Assembly: GCA_004794785.1 (NCBI GenBank)
Contig: SJOL01008829.1
Span: 1,144,149 to 1,208,148, forward strand
DNA from: Opisthorchis felineus
Taxonomy: Eukaryota; Platyhelminthes; Trematoda; Opisthorchiida; Opisthorchiidae
Reading direction: 5' to 3'
DNA: 64,000 nt
Shown: positions 1 to 12,000 of the stretch, in pieces
Numbering within the stretch: the first letter of the stretch is position 1
Layout of the letters: every line of letters starts with the position of its first letter
Notes under the pieces: generated by a model
What the model was told of the DNA's origin: nothing
The model's input: the letters and a program-made list of their open reading frames with translations, nothing else
The model's database searches: none
Made by a program: the position numbers and the translations under genes

Positions 1-2831
1 ATATGTTGCAGGGAGTCGAAAGGAGGAAATATCACACTTCAATATTTCATCGCTCGCCCATCGGAACTGCTTTGCATAAACACTGCAAAATACAGAAGGA
101 ACTGATTCTTTGGACATTGGTAGTGGTTGGATTCCGGACGGATGAGAAATAGATTCGTACAGTTCAACGATGTCGCAACAAGTGTGATGTGATCTGCCGT
201 GATTGACTGCTTTTGATGTCAAGGCAGGTAAATCAGTGTGTGAAAGGCGTGGGCTTTGTAAGTGGCAGCTCCCATTTAGTTTTGTGCATATGTTTGTTTC
301 TTGTAATAAATGATGGAATTTTAGTTTCGCTATTGGCAAGCCTTTTGCTTCAACAACTGTACAAAGGTACTAACGATGTGGCGACTAAAAGAGGCTTTCT
401 AAGGGGTCGTACCTCATGACACATTTGAAGTGGTCAAAAAATGCCACTTCTTCTAATTTCTCCCCAGATGTTCAACCGATTTCATACATTTCTGAAAACA
501 CATGATTAAGCCTAATCAGATCTGTGATTCATGATCAAATGCAGAGTTTTGCTAAAACTTTCGAAAATGTGCCGCAAATACTCCGTAAGTTCGAGTCCGC
601 CTGAAGCCATCGTGCTTAGCATAGAGAGTTGATCACTAGCAGTTGATAAACCGGATTTCTTCTTTTAAACACAACCATGCGGATTTTTCTGTCATCTTTG
701 GTTCCGGAAGTTTCAGGATTGCAACTAAAATCTACCTTGTTGCGAATAAGGTAGTAAACTTTCTGACACAGTTAGTATTAAGGAATCGTAGTGAGCAACC
801 GTTCTCTTAGTATCGGCAGGATAATGGCGCGGTAATGAGTTGTCTTGTTCTCGGGAACGCGTTCATGATTATGATACCAGGATGCATATCGCTCTTCTCC
901 TACAACAAGCATGCAGACGATACTTTGGTTGTGGTCAGGAATGAGGCGCGCATTTTGAAGTTCGTCCGGCAGCTGCATGCGGTTCACCCCAGCATACCCG
1001 CTGTGGTTTATTCAGCGACAGTGCGCTGCGGCTGGAAACAGTCAACCGCGAGATAGTGGCAATAACCAGTTGGTCTGTGCCATCCAACACCTATCCACAG
1101 CACTGAAGCGACTATACAACTGCGAAGTTGGTGGTGCTGAACCACACACAAGGTCAGAAAGAAAACCGACCAGCCCCATTTCCTATTACATGTACAAAAT
1201 CACTTATAATTGCACAGAACGTTACGATGACAGAGCTGGTAGTTGCCTCAGGTCTGGACAGAAGGACCACTTGCAGAATCGGTGAAAATTTGCATCCCAA
1301 ATCCTGAACAATGACTTGCTAATAGCTCGGCGGTTCCACTATTGTCAATAGGTCGGCTGGTTGTGCAGACGTCACTTTGTGAGCCTAACACTAGAGCGGT
1401 TAGTCTTAGCTGCCATTATGTGGTCGAACAGTCATTTTGAACGTTCCGCTATCCGCAACGCTGTTGTCTCAGAGAAGACTTAACATGAACATGACAGAAA
1501 TATCGCATATCTGGTGTTTCTCCCTAGTAGGAGACGAGCTATACTGCAAAATTTAAGGTTCTTAAGACAGAACTTGCAGAAATACACAAATTCAAGATTT
1601 TCGGTATTTTATAACTGAAGTGCAGCATAAAGCTTTGAGGATGATCAAATACGGAATGATGACAGCCAATAGGCGTTTGGATCAGGATGATTTGTATTCG
1701 CTCTAGTCCAGCAGAAGTCCACAACAGGAGCGACTTTTCGCTCGTACTGCTCTGCTCGGGCTTTGCATTTGAGAGACTACGCTAAGAGTTGAGGCAGTGC
1801 AGTTTCAACTCGCTTACAATGCGTACTGCGCATTTCCTTCACTGACTGCCGGCAGCATGAGCTATAGAATGTTCTGGTAACTGTGTACGTGGCATTGCAC
1901 CTGCGTGTTTAGCCCTGCTTCGGCATCCTGTCTAAACTCATTCATTAGGATAGTGGTGAACCACTTATGATTCGCTTGCTTACCCAGAAGTTTGGTGAAG
2001 CGAATGCATATATTCAAGGCGATGATATCAGGCAAATGTCCGCAAGCTACCTTTGTCCATCGTCTGAGGGAGCGTCTGGAATTATACATCAGCATCTGCC
2101 AACGATGCCGACGTTGCACGATGCCTTCAATCCAGACACTGTGGAGGTTTTGCCTTTGTACACAAGGTCTCTGTTGGATACCATAGTAGTTGGTCTCTGT
2201 GGTTTGGTTTGTTAGCAGACGCCAAGTTATTTTTCCACTGATTTATCACATAAAACACTTGTAAGTTCATTGTCACTCTGGCCACTTAAAATGTTAAAAT
2301 CAGCTATTCTGACTCATGCGTATTAAAGTACGCGGTAGAATTAAGCCACTATCTGCCTCAGACAGTCGTGGTATCTGGTCATTTCGGCCACTGTGGTCCA
2401 CGGACATTGTGGCCACAGATATAGCCACATGCGTACGTTATAGTTGAAATTGATTTCACCGATTACGGACTATCAAGGCCAAAGCGAGCCCCTCTATCGT
2501 TCATATTTTGTCAAACTCTTGAAATGTCGTCCAAAACTAACGCGTTAATCTGCAGTAAAATGAAGACGAGGGTTTTTTATGCATAAACTAATAAATAGGT
2601 TGTTATCAACAAGCGAAAAGCCTCGAAGTCCTGAGCAAAGGAGTGACTTTTCAGTTTATCGTCCCTGTATCTCCCTAAAACAAGCTGAGTGTGTCAATAC
2701 GGACCCTGTTGTGATTTCTGCACACTGGTTCTACCTGTCTGATTCCTTTCATCAATCCGTCTGATGAACCCATGGTCATGTTTTGGTGCGTCGTTTCCGA
2801 CAAATCAACCCTTCTGTTTTGTTTTCACCAG
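1..2831. other. Upstream intron sequence of AARS
   Basis: I see no exon of AARS or of any other gene here. The conserved segment that precedes exon a is not found on the + strand, so this is probably intron. The only recognisable content is a Penelope-like RT fragment at about 880-1290. Confidence 0.5.
880..1290 (+). mobile_element. Penelope-like element fragment (RT palm and thumb)
   Basis: Frames in the + strand read KHADDTLVVVRNEARILKFV then LHAVHPSIP, which matches the Penelope-like RT pattern around (Y/H)xDDTxVVxRNE and the following LNSIHPSI segment (family knowledge). An ERKPTS match to the family's RKPT motif follows at about 1160. Stops and frameshifts break it, and no complete domain is left. 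Confidence 0.6.
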
Positions 2832-3018
2832 TTGGACCTGGCGGGCTATGAGAAGGCGAAGGAACTCGCACAGGCTCGCAGTCAAACTGGAGCCTCCGGT
2901 GCTGGAGCCGTCGTGGACTTGGATGTGCATGCGATCGCTGAACTGCGTAAGCAAGGCATCCCGGGGACGGATGATACAGCAAAATATAACTATCAAGCAG
3001 ATGCACAGGGTAACTATG
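2832..3018 (+). CDS. AARS: AARS exon a: linker between catalytic and editing halves
   Basis: The acceptor is TTTTCACCAG and the donor is G/GTAAGT. It enters in phase 0 with [13 protein letters not shown] and leaves with one base of a codon. The segment [19 protein letters not shown]...KYNY aligns with the animal AARS region that follows the aminoacylation core. It is the first exon visible; I found no preceding exon in 1-2831. Confidence 0.9.
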
Positions 3019-6000
3019 GTAAGTCTGTCCGCGACGTTTTCTTAAACGATTTGTCTTCAGAGAGGTGTCGAATGTGAACGGCTGCACATTGGTTGTCGAA
3101 TGACAAGCATTACGTTTGATGTTGAACGTTGATCCCCTTACTAATGTTGGGTTGTTTTCGGACTGCTCAGACTACATACTATCCTAGGTTTATTTAACGC
3201 ATTCAGTAGTGGATATATTAACCGTGCACGTTCAAATGAGCTGTGTACCTACTAATCCTGGCTGCGGCTTTGGCGTCAGTTCAATTCTAGCTGGAGAATC
3301 AGGTTTACTACCGTTTCCGAGTTCAGGATCCAGCGAAACGATCACTTTGATTGGCACAAAGGCACAAATCAAATGCAACGCATAGCGGGGACTTTGATGA
3401 CAACTTTGATGATAACTAGAAGGAGACAGCGTCAGATGTTTGACTGTCACATCTTAAGAGGTGCCTACAAAACAATCGGACAACCTGGTTGAAACCTGCC
3501 AGGAAAGACGCCACTATGTCTAACTGACAGTCGTATCATAGGTCACATGGTATGATCACTTCAGAGTTTCGACAAAAGTGGTGGGCCTTTCAGGTATCTG
3601 ACATGTTTCTAAATCTGGTTTTTATCTTCAACATCGGTTGCCTCGAATAATCTGTACATTAGATTTTCAAGAAATCCCGGCTAATTTCCCGTTTTTTTTC
3701 TCGTTCGACAGTCTTTCCAGAGATCGAAGCAACAATTTTATCCATCCGTCAAGAATCCATGTTTGTTCCCGATGTCAACCAGTCTGGACAGTTGTGCGGT
3801 TTCATCCTCGACAAGACGGTCTTCTATGCGGAAGCCGGTGGGCAGCTGTACGACACGGGGTTTATTACGAAGATAAGCGATGATGTAAGAATGCATTGTA
3901 CCACGGCGTACCAATTGGTCTAATTCTGTCGAGCACTACCTGCCAGTCTTCTACTATAGCCTTAACAGCCACGAATGGGATCCTCTATACCACTGAGAAT
4001 ATCGTGGATGTATTGTACGATAGTTTTGCTTACACCAAATTTTTGGGTGTGTACGCGCCAAACTTTAAGTGGGTTATTTGGCAACCCTCATTTACACTCA
4101 TGAGGCTCTGAAGCGGATTTTTATGCTACCTGACGCTCGTCGCTGGGCAGATTGTTTAACGTACACCGTTGAAAGTTCCCCATGATTTTTTCGGCTATGG
4201 CCCACATTTGGAATCCCTGTAGCCAGTTTTGAGCTGTTTACTCTTTTTCACACGAATCTATTCTGTAATTGACTGGCAAGGGACGACAGTTAGAGTAAGG
4301 GTGCGCTTGGAGGTTTGAATTAGGATATTCTAGTTTCAGCGGGTCACAAAGCCGTGGTTTCATGAAATAATACTGGGCACTTCATCATTTGGGGTGTTTG
4401 CGGAGTAGTCTGTTTAAGTTAACTTAGATTGGTCTAATGATCGCAAATGAAAGTCGTGGGTGGTTTCTGGAACGAGTGATCACTTGATTGTAATTGAAAA
4501 TATCTTTGCTCTGTTATTTTTTAGGAATACGTCTGCTGTTCTCACCTACCACCTAAGTGTATAGTGCTTGGTAAAATGCCTCATAGATGCTTGCATTGAG
4601 TCGACTCATTGGGCAGAGTGCTCATTCACTCTACTCTTGGACGAATGATCGTTGTCATAACCGTCGGATATAGTGGATAACCAGGTTGCTACGCTTCATA
4701 TGTCCATTTAATCGGGAGGCAAGCTTTGGGCTATCTCACCACCTGGGGGATTTCATCCCACTAGTGAAGTTAGCACAAGTTGAAAAATGTATGCATGTTT
4801 CATGCTCGTCTGAAGCTAATCGGTGCGACTACTGACTCTAGGAAGATTCGAACTCGCAAACTTGTGGATGGGGTTTGAACTTGCATGATGAAATTTGGAT
4901 TTAGAACTTACTCCCTCGCCACCTATGAAATACACTTAATGTGATGTATGTATCTGATACGTATATCCGATGATAAAAAGCACTTCAGAAGTCACAACGG
5001 CCTTGACACCAAATCACATCGAACGAGCAGCGTGAATTTGATAGTGTGTGCTGCTATATGTGACCTTAGTTCACCATTCATCTGTTGAAGCCTTTGTCAA
5101 GCTGTTCCCCGTTTTGTGTTCCTGAAATCTCCAACGTTCATCATCCATAGAAATGTATTTGGATTCTTATTGTTCTAGTTATTTACACTATACTTAAGAA
5201 ACTCAGTCTTAATACAGGATCGGTTACAATGATAGGTCCAAACTTGTGCCCATAATCATTTTCTCTGGCCACCTTTTGGTTTCAGGCTTGCGAATTGTGT
5301 GTGATGGATGTACAATATCGTGGTGGTTACGTTCTACATATTGGCCGCCTAGAGGGACGCTTTGCGGTTGGAGACAAAGTGCGTATGTGCATCGACGGTG
5401 TGCGTCGCTCTGGGCTGATGCGTAATCACACTGGTACGCATGTTCTGAACTTTGCCTTAAGAAAAGTTCTCGGTGAAGCGGATCAGAAAGGGAGCCTTGT
5501 AGCTCCGGATCGCCTAAGATTCGATTTCACTGCGAAGGTAAGTTTTTCCCACAGTAGTTTTGACCGGTTTATAATCTGCTGTTTCGTGTAGTTTATGCTT
5601 GTGTATAATTAACTTTGCTGGTGTTCTGGTGATATGTGCGTCTTGATGTTTGATCATAGTGATTCAATGGCGTGCGACTCCTGGCCACATAAAGCGTCTC
5701 ATTCTTGACGGCATTTGTTGATTTTGCTTTGTAATTTGACTATCTTCTAATAGCATGGTGGCAACTATATGTAATCTCATCGTTCGGCCTCGTAGTACCC
5801 CAGAGTTCAGGTTTACTGAATGACGCTCCAGCGAACCAATACGGACCAAGCGTGGGTCGCTTTTATTGGATAGGGTCTTGACCGTTCTCACCCGAGGTGG
5901 AGTTTCGCACGAAGAGCTTTGCACACCCTTGCAGAATGTTCCTTAAGATGCCGTATAGTGGTGGTCGTATCCTTGTTGTTTTCAGCTCTGTATACGTCTT

Positions 6001-9000
6001 AAGCCAGGACGCTCTTTGATAGGTTGCATAACAAACCGGGAACAAGTAAATGTGCAATAGACTTGCACTGCCTATCTGGTGAATGTAATTTGCGTTGCTA
6101 GACTTGTTGATCCTGTTTCTGTTCTGATAAAGTTGTTTTCATCTGTTTCTCAACATTTAGCGTGGCATGTCTCGAGATGAACTTCGCGACGCTGAAGAGG
6201 TCGCTCGCACTGTGTTGGAAAGCAATGCACCTGTTTACGCCGCTAATGTATCTCTCCCCATTGGTAAATCTATCCAAGGTCTGCGTGCCGTGTTTGGAGA
6301 AGTTTATCCGGACCCTGTCAGGGTGGTTTCTGTTGCAGTTCCGGTGGACAAGCTGGTCGCAGATCCTACTGGCCCTGCAGGCAACACTACCTCCGTCGAA
6401 TTCTGCGGGGGCACGTAAGGCTCGAATTCGGAGATTCTTTGAGTGTCAGCTTCTCTTCATTCACTGTTCAAAGCCATTCCTTACCTGAATAATTTCTTTT
6501 GTCCCTATGTGAACCTTTTCCCGCCAGGTTTTATGCGGCATTAGTTATCGAAGGAATGGGGACCGTCACTACTGTGTGACCACAAGTCCACAAGACCACG
6601 GAGCAACGGATTTTCGACGAGTGCAAATCCAACCAAAATCCGTTAAGCTACAATTTCGACTCTCATGTGAGGCACCTGAGATGTTTGCTCACTTGCAGAT
6701 AATCAGTTTAACAAAAAGGGGACGAACATGAAGTTCGCGATAGGAACTTTTAGCTTGCTAAGGCGCATAGTTCCTACTAATGTGAACACTAGTGGACCCA
6801 TACCAATAGTCAGACACCCCGCGAGAAAACTGTAGGACCACTCCACTCTAGTTCGGACTGCCATTCCAGCTTAGGAAGTAAGCAATTTAGCAGTATCGAT
6901 CAGTGAACAAGATTCGAATGCGTTAATCCGGACAGTGGTGTATTTACTGTTGCTGCTCGTTATCACGAGTAGACAAGACGGTTAGATGTGTCGACAAGAC
7001 GATAGTGATTCACACCTATCATACGGTGAGGTGGCTTCTGTCTCCTCCCATGGCCAACTTGTGTTTCTGATCTCTACCGGATTGAGACGCCGTGGAATGT
7101 ACTACACAGACATCAATGACCCCAAAACTCAGTTAATGGCTGTTCTGGAAAATGTTAGTCAAAGTGCATGTACACATTAGTGTAGCGAATCGAATTGCAA
7201 GGGATTTTGGGTGAAATGGCTGAAAATCTCTTCTGACACGATAGGACCAAGAGTATTCTCATCATTTTTTTCGCGCCAATTTCTCGCTTTTTGGTGTTTC
7301 TGTACCATTATTCTCGTGTTATTATTGCTTTAGTTTTGGGTTTGCTTTCGGTTGGATAAACCGAAAATCATCCAGCTCCACCCACGAGAACTAGATTTCA
7401 GTGAGAAACTCGTGCGATCCCATATTTTTTTCATGGGGCGTATGTTGGTTGCAGTGTTATTTAAAAGCGGTCATGGACTGCCTTCAACTAGTAATAAGAC
7501 CCTTGGGTCTTACTGTTACTTTCTTTCAATGATTGCCATATGTTCAGATAAACTGAGGACCCGGAATGGCGTGCAACGAGCCAACCGTGGATTAGCTCAC
7601 AATATTCACTCGGTTTGTGCTGCAGCACACCTGTTTCACCTATACCCAACGATTTGTTATGGCGTTCTGGTATTGCCTCTGTCACTCGTTGGTTTCTGGG
7701 GCATCGCACCTCTAGGCGGTCATCTATTCTTTCTGTTTTTCGGTCTCCTGTATGATTTCCTGAGATCGAGCTTCACACGAAGTGCAACTCCTACTGTCTT
7801 AGGCGTATTCGACCCTTATCCGAATCCACATTGTGTGCTGCTCAAACAGATCTTGAACGTCGCTCGACTCACTGTACAGTCATTTCAACCATTATCTCCA
7901 TTCCTATGAAAACCGAGAAATAACCCTGGTCAATAAAATCCCGCAACAGGTTATGGCCTTTTCACTGCTATCTGGCAAGAAAACGACCTACAGTCATCGA
8001 AACACTTGTGTTATTTTGAGGGACTTAAGTCGTGTTCAGCCTACAGCGACAGGTTCTGCCAAGCAAAGAGTATTAGTGTCTTCTGTCAGGATCCACCGCC
8101 GATCCACGATTGATGGCTGAGGATGACATAAACCTAATTCAGTGCGTTCCGTTTTTCGTGTGGACTAATCGGAGTAATTTTTACTGGGGCAAGAGGAGGA
8201 CTGTTCAAATAAGAGTAATGTGAATACATGTTGGACAAAACCCGCAGTTACCAATCACATGAGTGTTCTCGAATGTCGTCCACCCTCCTCCCTAGGTAAT
8301 ATGTCTACGTATGCAATCTATTTACCACCCCTGCTGCGCAGTAAGATAGGATTTCCGGTCAATTTGTTTTTATACCCAATACATGTTACTACTTTGGCAA
8401 GTATTGTACGCTGAGAACCTCGGAATCCACGAAACCCGTCTTACAAAAACCGCCCACTCAAACCAATTCAACGGGAGCTAGTGACCCGTAGTGCAAGAAT
8501 CTGTGTGAACTAGATTTCTGTAGACTACCGTTGATGTAATCTGGTTGGACTAAAAGGATGACAGTAGTATGAATAAAAACATATTAAAGCATGTGAGGCG
8601 ATCATATGTGCACGGAGGCGGCGACAGTTTTAAGGTCAAATGGGTTGAATGGGGGAACAAACAAGCAGTTCTTATTCACACAGTATACACAGAAGGCATG
8701 TGCAAGCTACAAATAGGGACAAAACTCAGGGGCGAAGGAAGATACATGTGCTACCCATCCGTTTCTTCAGCTGATTACTGTTCCAACCGAATTACGCTGT
8801 TGGTGTGCCGCACAAGATTATTTATAGCGTCCTTGGTTTTCCCCAAATCGCCTGTTGAACTAGGATGCCTTTTTGGCTTGTGTAAGCACAACAGTAATCA
8901 ATACTGCGCAACTAATATTCTCCCCCTTGGGGCGCATCAGCTAGGCTCAGTCCCGAATATCAATTAACAGTACCCACTTTCTGTACGTGTGCATTTGATC

Positions 9001-12000
9001 GATATAAGGGAATGCGTCGTCGAATTTTCAGCCTTTCGATGGCATTTTTTCCTCAGCCTCAACCTCTGTTTCTCCCACACTCATCTTTCCGTTAGACCAA
9101 TGGCCATATTGGCAACACGGAATTTCATATTCAAGTCAGCAAGTAATGTGTTGCACAGTTGGTGACAGTTTGCTCCATAGTCCGCAGAATCATTTTCAGT
9201 CTTGATACGCAGTGTTGGAAAGTCAGAGCAGCGATGCATCTTATCCACTTTTTCTTGATATAACACATTGCTCATAGGTTTTCTGAAAATGTTAGTGCAT
9301 AAACCGAACTGTGCAGATGCAATCAACTTTTTTTTCACAAGGCTTCGCAGTTCATGTTCGTGCACACAGTCCACATTCGTGCGCAAAATCGGGGTAACAA
9401 TAAGGGGTCAGATGAACCTCTCGCTTATGATACTCAACTCAATGTACGGCGGACAACCATAGTAAACAAGAACTATTCACAGCACCTTGTGGTTGTCTGA
9501 GTCCAAGTCCGCGAAAGAGACAGGATATTTTTGTAGGACCTTTCTTGAGACGACCGCGCAGCTAATGTTAGGTCTGCTATGGTGCTACATGTGCGAACGC
9601 CACCTAGTTTTGTGACATTGGCCTCGGTAACTTTGTCAGTGCTGTGATGAAACAGTGCGCATGCCAATGGCAAATCTGTTTAGCTCAGTGGGCTGATATC
9701 GTGAAACGATAACGCGCTTGCTCACACCAGCATCAGCGACGGCTATTTTTATGAGGGGGCATGGTGAAATTTGAATTCTGCAACACGCAGTCAAATTACT
9801 TTCACTGAAGGATAAAATTGATTACTTTCTGCCTTGTTTCACTCAGACACTTGTCAGCTTTTGTTCCATGGTTTGGTAACGCTTTACTGGCAGTCGTTCC
9901 ATGAGGGTGACCACCCCTAATAGCCGAAGCGTTGAACTGTTGTGACCAGTAAACCCCATGTATAGCTTCAGCATTTCCACTGTGGACAGGAAAATCAAAA
10001 ATCAGCTGTAACACCCTTTCGGTGCCTAGCTGCCATGTCAGTGGAAGGCGGCACGAGGGCTGGGATACTACCAGGTTACCCAAGCCCAGACAGGAGCAGT
10101 CGAGATGCTGAGATTGGGTTCGAACCACGGACTTTCCGGTCCGTAAGCTGGCGCCTTAGCCACTGAGCTATCTCGAGCGCCGTGGACAGGAACATTGAAT
10201 ATTGTCCTTTGGTGGACTACTAACCTGATAACTGGGTCTCAGTTGATCTTTTTGGCATTACTTGAGTTGGTTCATTTCAAACTACTCGTATCTTGGCCAA
10301 TTACTGTGGCACTATGCCAAAGAAGATTCTGTGGATTGTAGGACAGTTTTACGATCTCACATTGTGACGTTACCATGACCATAATTAGACTATAATTGCA
10401 TCACCCACATCTTCAGTCAGATGTTCGGTTGTTCTCCTCGGGGGTGTTCGATCCTGCGCTTTTTCGGACAGCTCGAAGGTTTGATCCAAGAGAAGCTGGT
10501 GCCATATATTTAGCAAGGCCTGACAGAACTCGCGATATGCACTGTTGCGTCATTAACTGTTCATAACCTGGTTGCAATGAAACACTGTATAGATTGGATG
10601 GTCCATGCTGATCTTCACACGTGCACGAGTGTCGCGGCACTTGTACGGTTGCATATATCGTTTGTTAGTCTTGTGTAGGCGGTTGTATGCTTTGAAATTG
10701 GTTTCAATAAGTCCGTTTTCTGTGGCTGTTGCGGAGATCTCTGACAGCATATGGGTCTGCATAAATTACACCCGCAATGGCTGTGGGAGTACTCACTGAG
10801 TAGTGTGGTGCGGCTGAATGGGTCGCTGAGCTTAGCATTGAATTTCAAATAGAACAATTCAAACAGTGACTAAACAGCCTGAACTATGTACATTATCCTC
10901 TAAGGGTAATGTAAGCACAATGACACTTGCACTTCGTCTGCGCACGTTCGTTCCATTTTAACAGCTAATTTCATCAGCATTACTGGCCCTCAGACTCCTA
11001 GCTGGCAATCGACTATGTACTGTTCACTTGTTTCGTATAACTGCTAGAGGTGGGAGTGTAGTGATTGAAGGACGGTCGTTCACGAAACTAGGCTTATTCG
11101 CTAAGCTAGGTGGTTTGCTAGCAAACTTTCCGTCACTATAGTGTTGGACACTGTCAGTACATCGTGGATGGTATCCGCAAATAGGCAACTGTTATGTCAC
11201 CCATTTGATCTCCCGATATCTTGGTTGTTAGATTTATCCAGATTTTGATTTTCTCACTTGCAATTCGACCATGAAGTTGTATATCAGTATGATTGGTCGT
11301 AATCGTGGTTCGCAGTACCGGAGTGCTTCACCTTCATGTAATTGATTCAACTAGCTAATTAAGACAGATCCTAGTACTTGCCTTTTGTACACACCCTGAG
11401 GTGTCCATGATTCAGTCAGATAATGAGGGTAGAAACTTTCAATGAGTGCGTGATTTATTTTGGTTCAGTCTCCCGGCCACACGGAGACTCCAGTGGACCC
11501 TGTCCATGCCTTTGGTCGAATTACGCGCTTCCCGTCCCTCTACTTGTACCGCTCCGAATTTAGCATTGAAAACCACACTCCTGTTGGTGAACAATGACTC
11601 AGTATGCTTAGCACATCACAACATGTTATGATTCGTGGTAGAATGCTCGATGCAAATGGAGTCCGCAAATGTACCAAGCCTGTTGGATGGGTACATCAAC
11701 CAAACTACATTGGCTAATCCCTAATAAAGTCCTGTAGGTTTTTAACGGGCACAGCGTTTCGGATTTTGAATCACGGATCAGAATCCCTGAGGCTGACTGC
11801 TTCCCGATGTTTTTTTGTCTTAGATCAAGAGAACTTACTTGCCCGGCACATCTGACATATTGAAGTTATCAGTGGTTTGCGTCCTGACTAGTTGGCGCCA
11901 CCGCAAAACTGGCCAGACCTCTGACGCGTGTACTCTGTCATTCCGGTCGATGCAGTGTGATTCGCAGATATCAAGTGGCCAAACGAAATCTGTTGTGATT

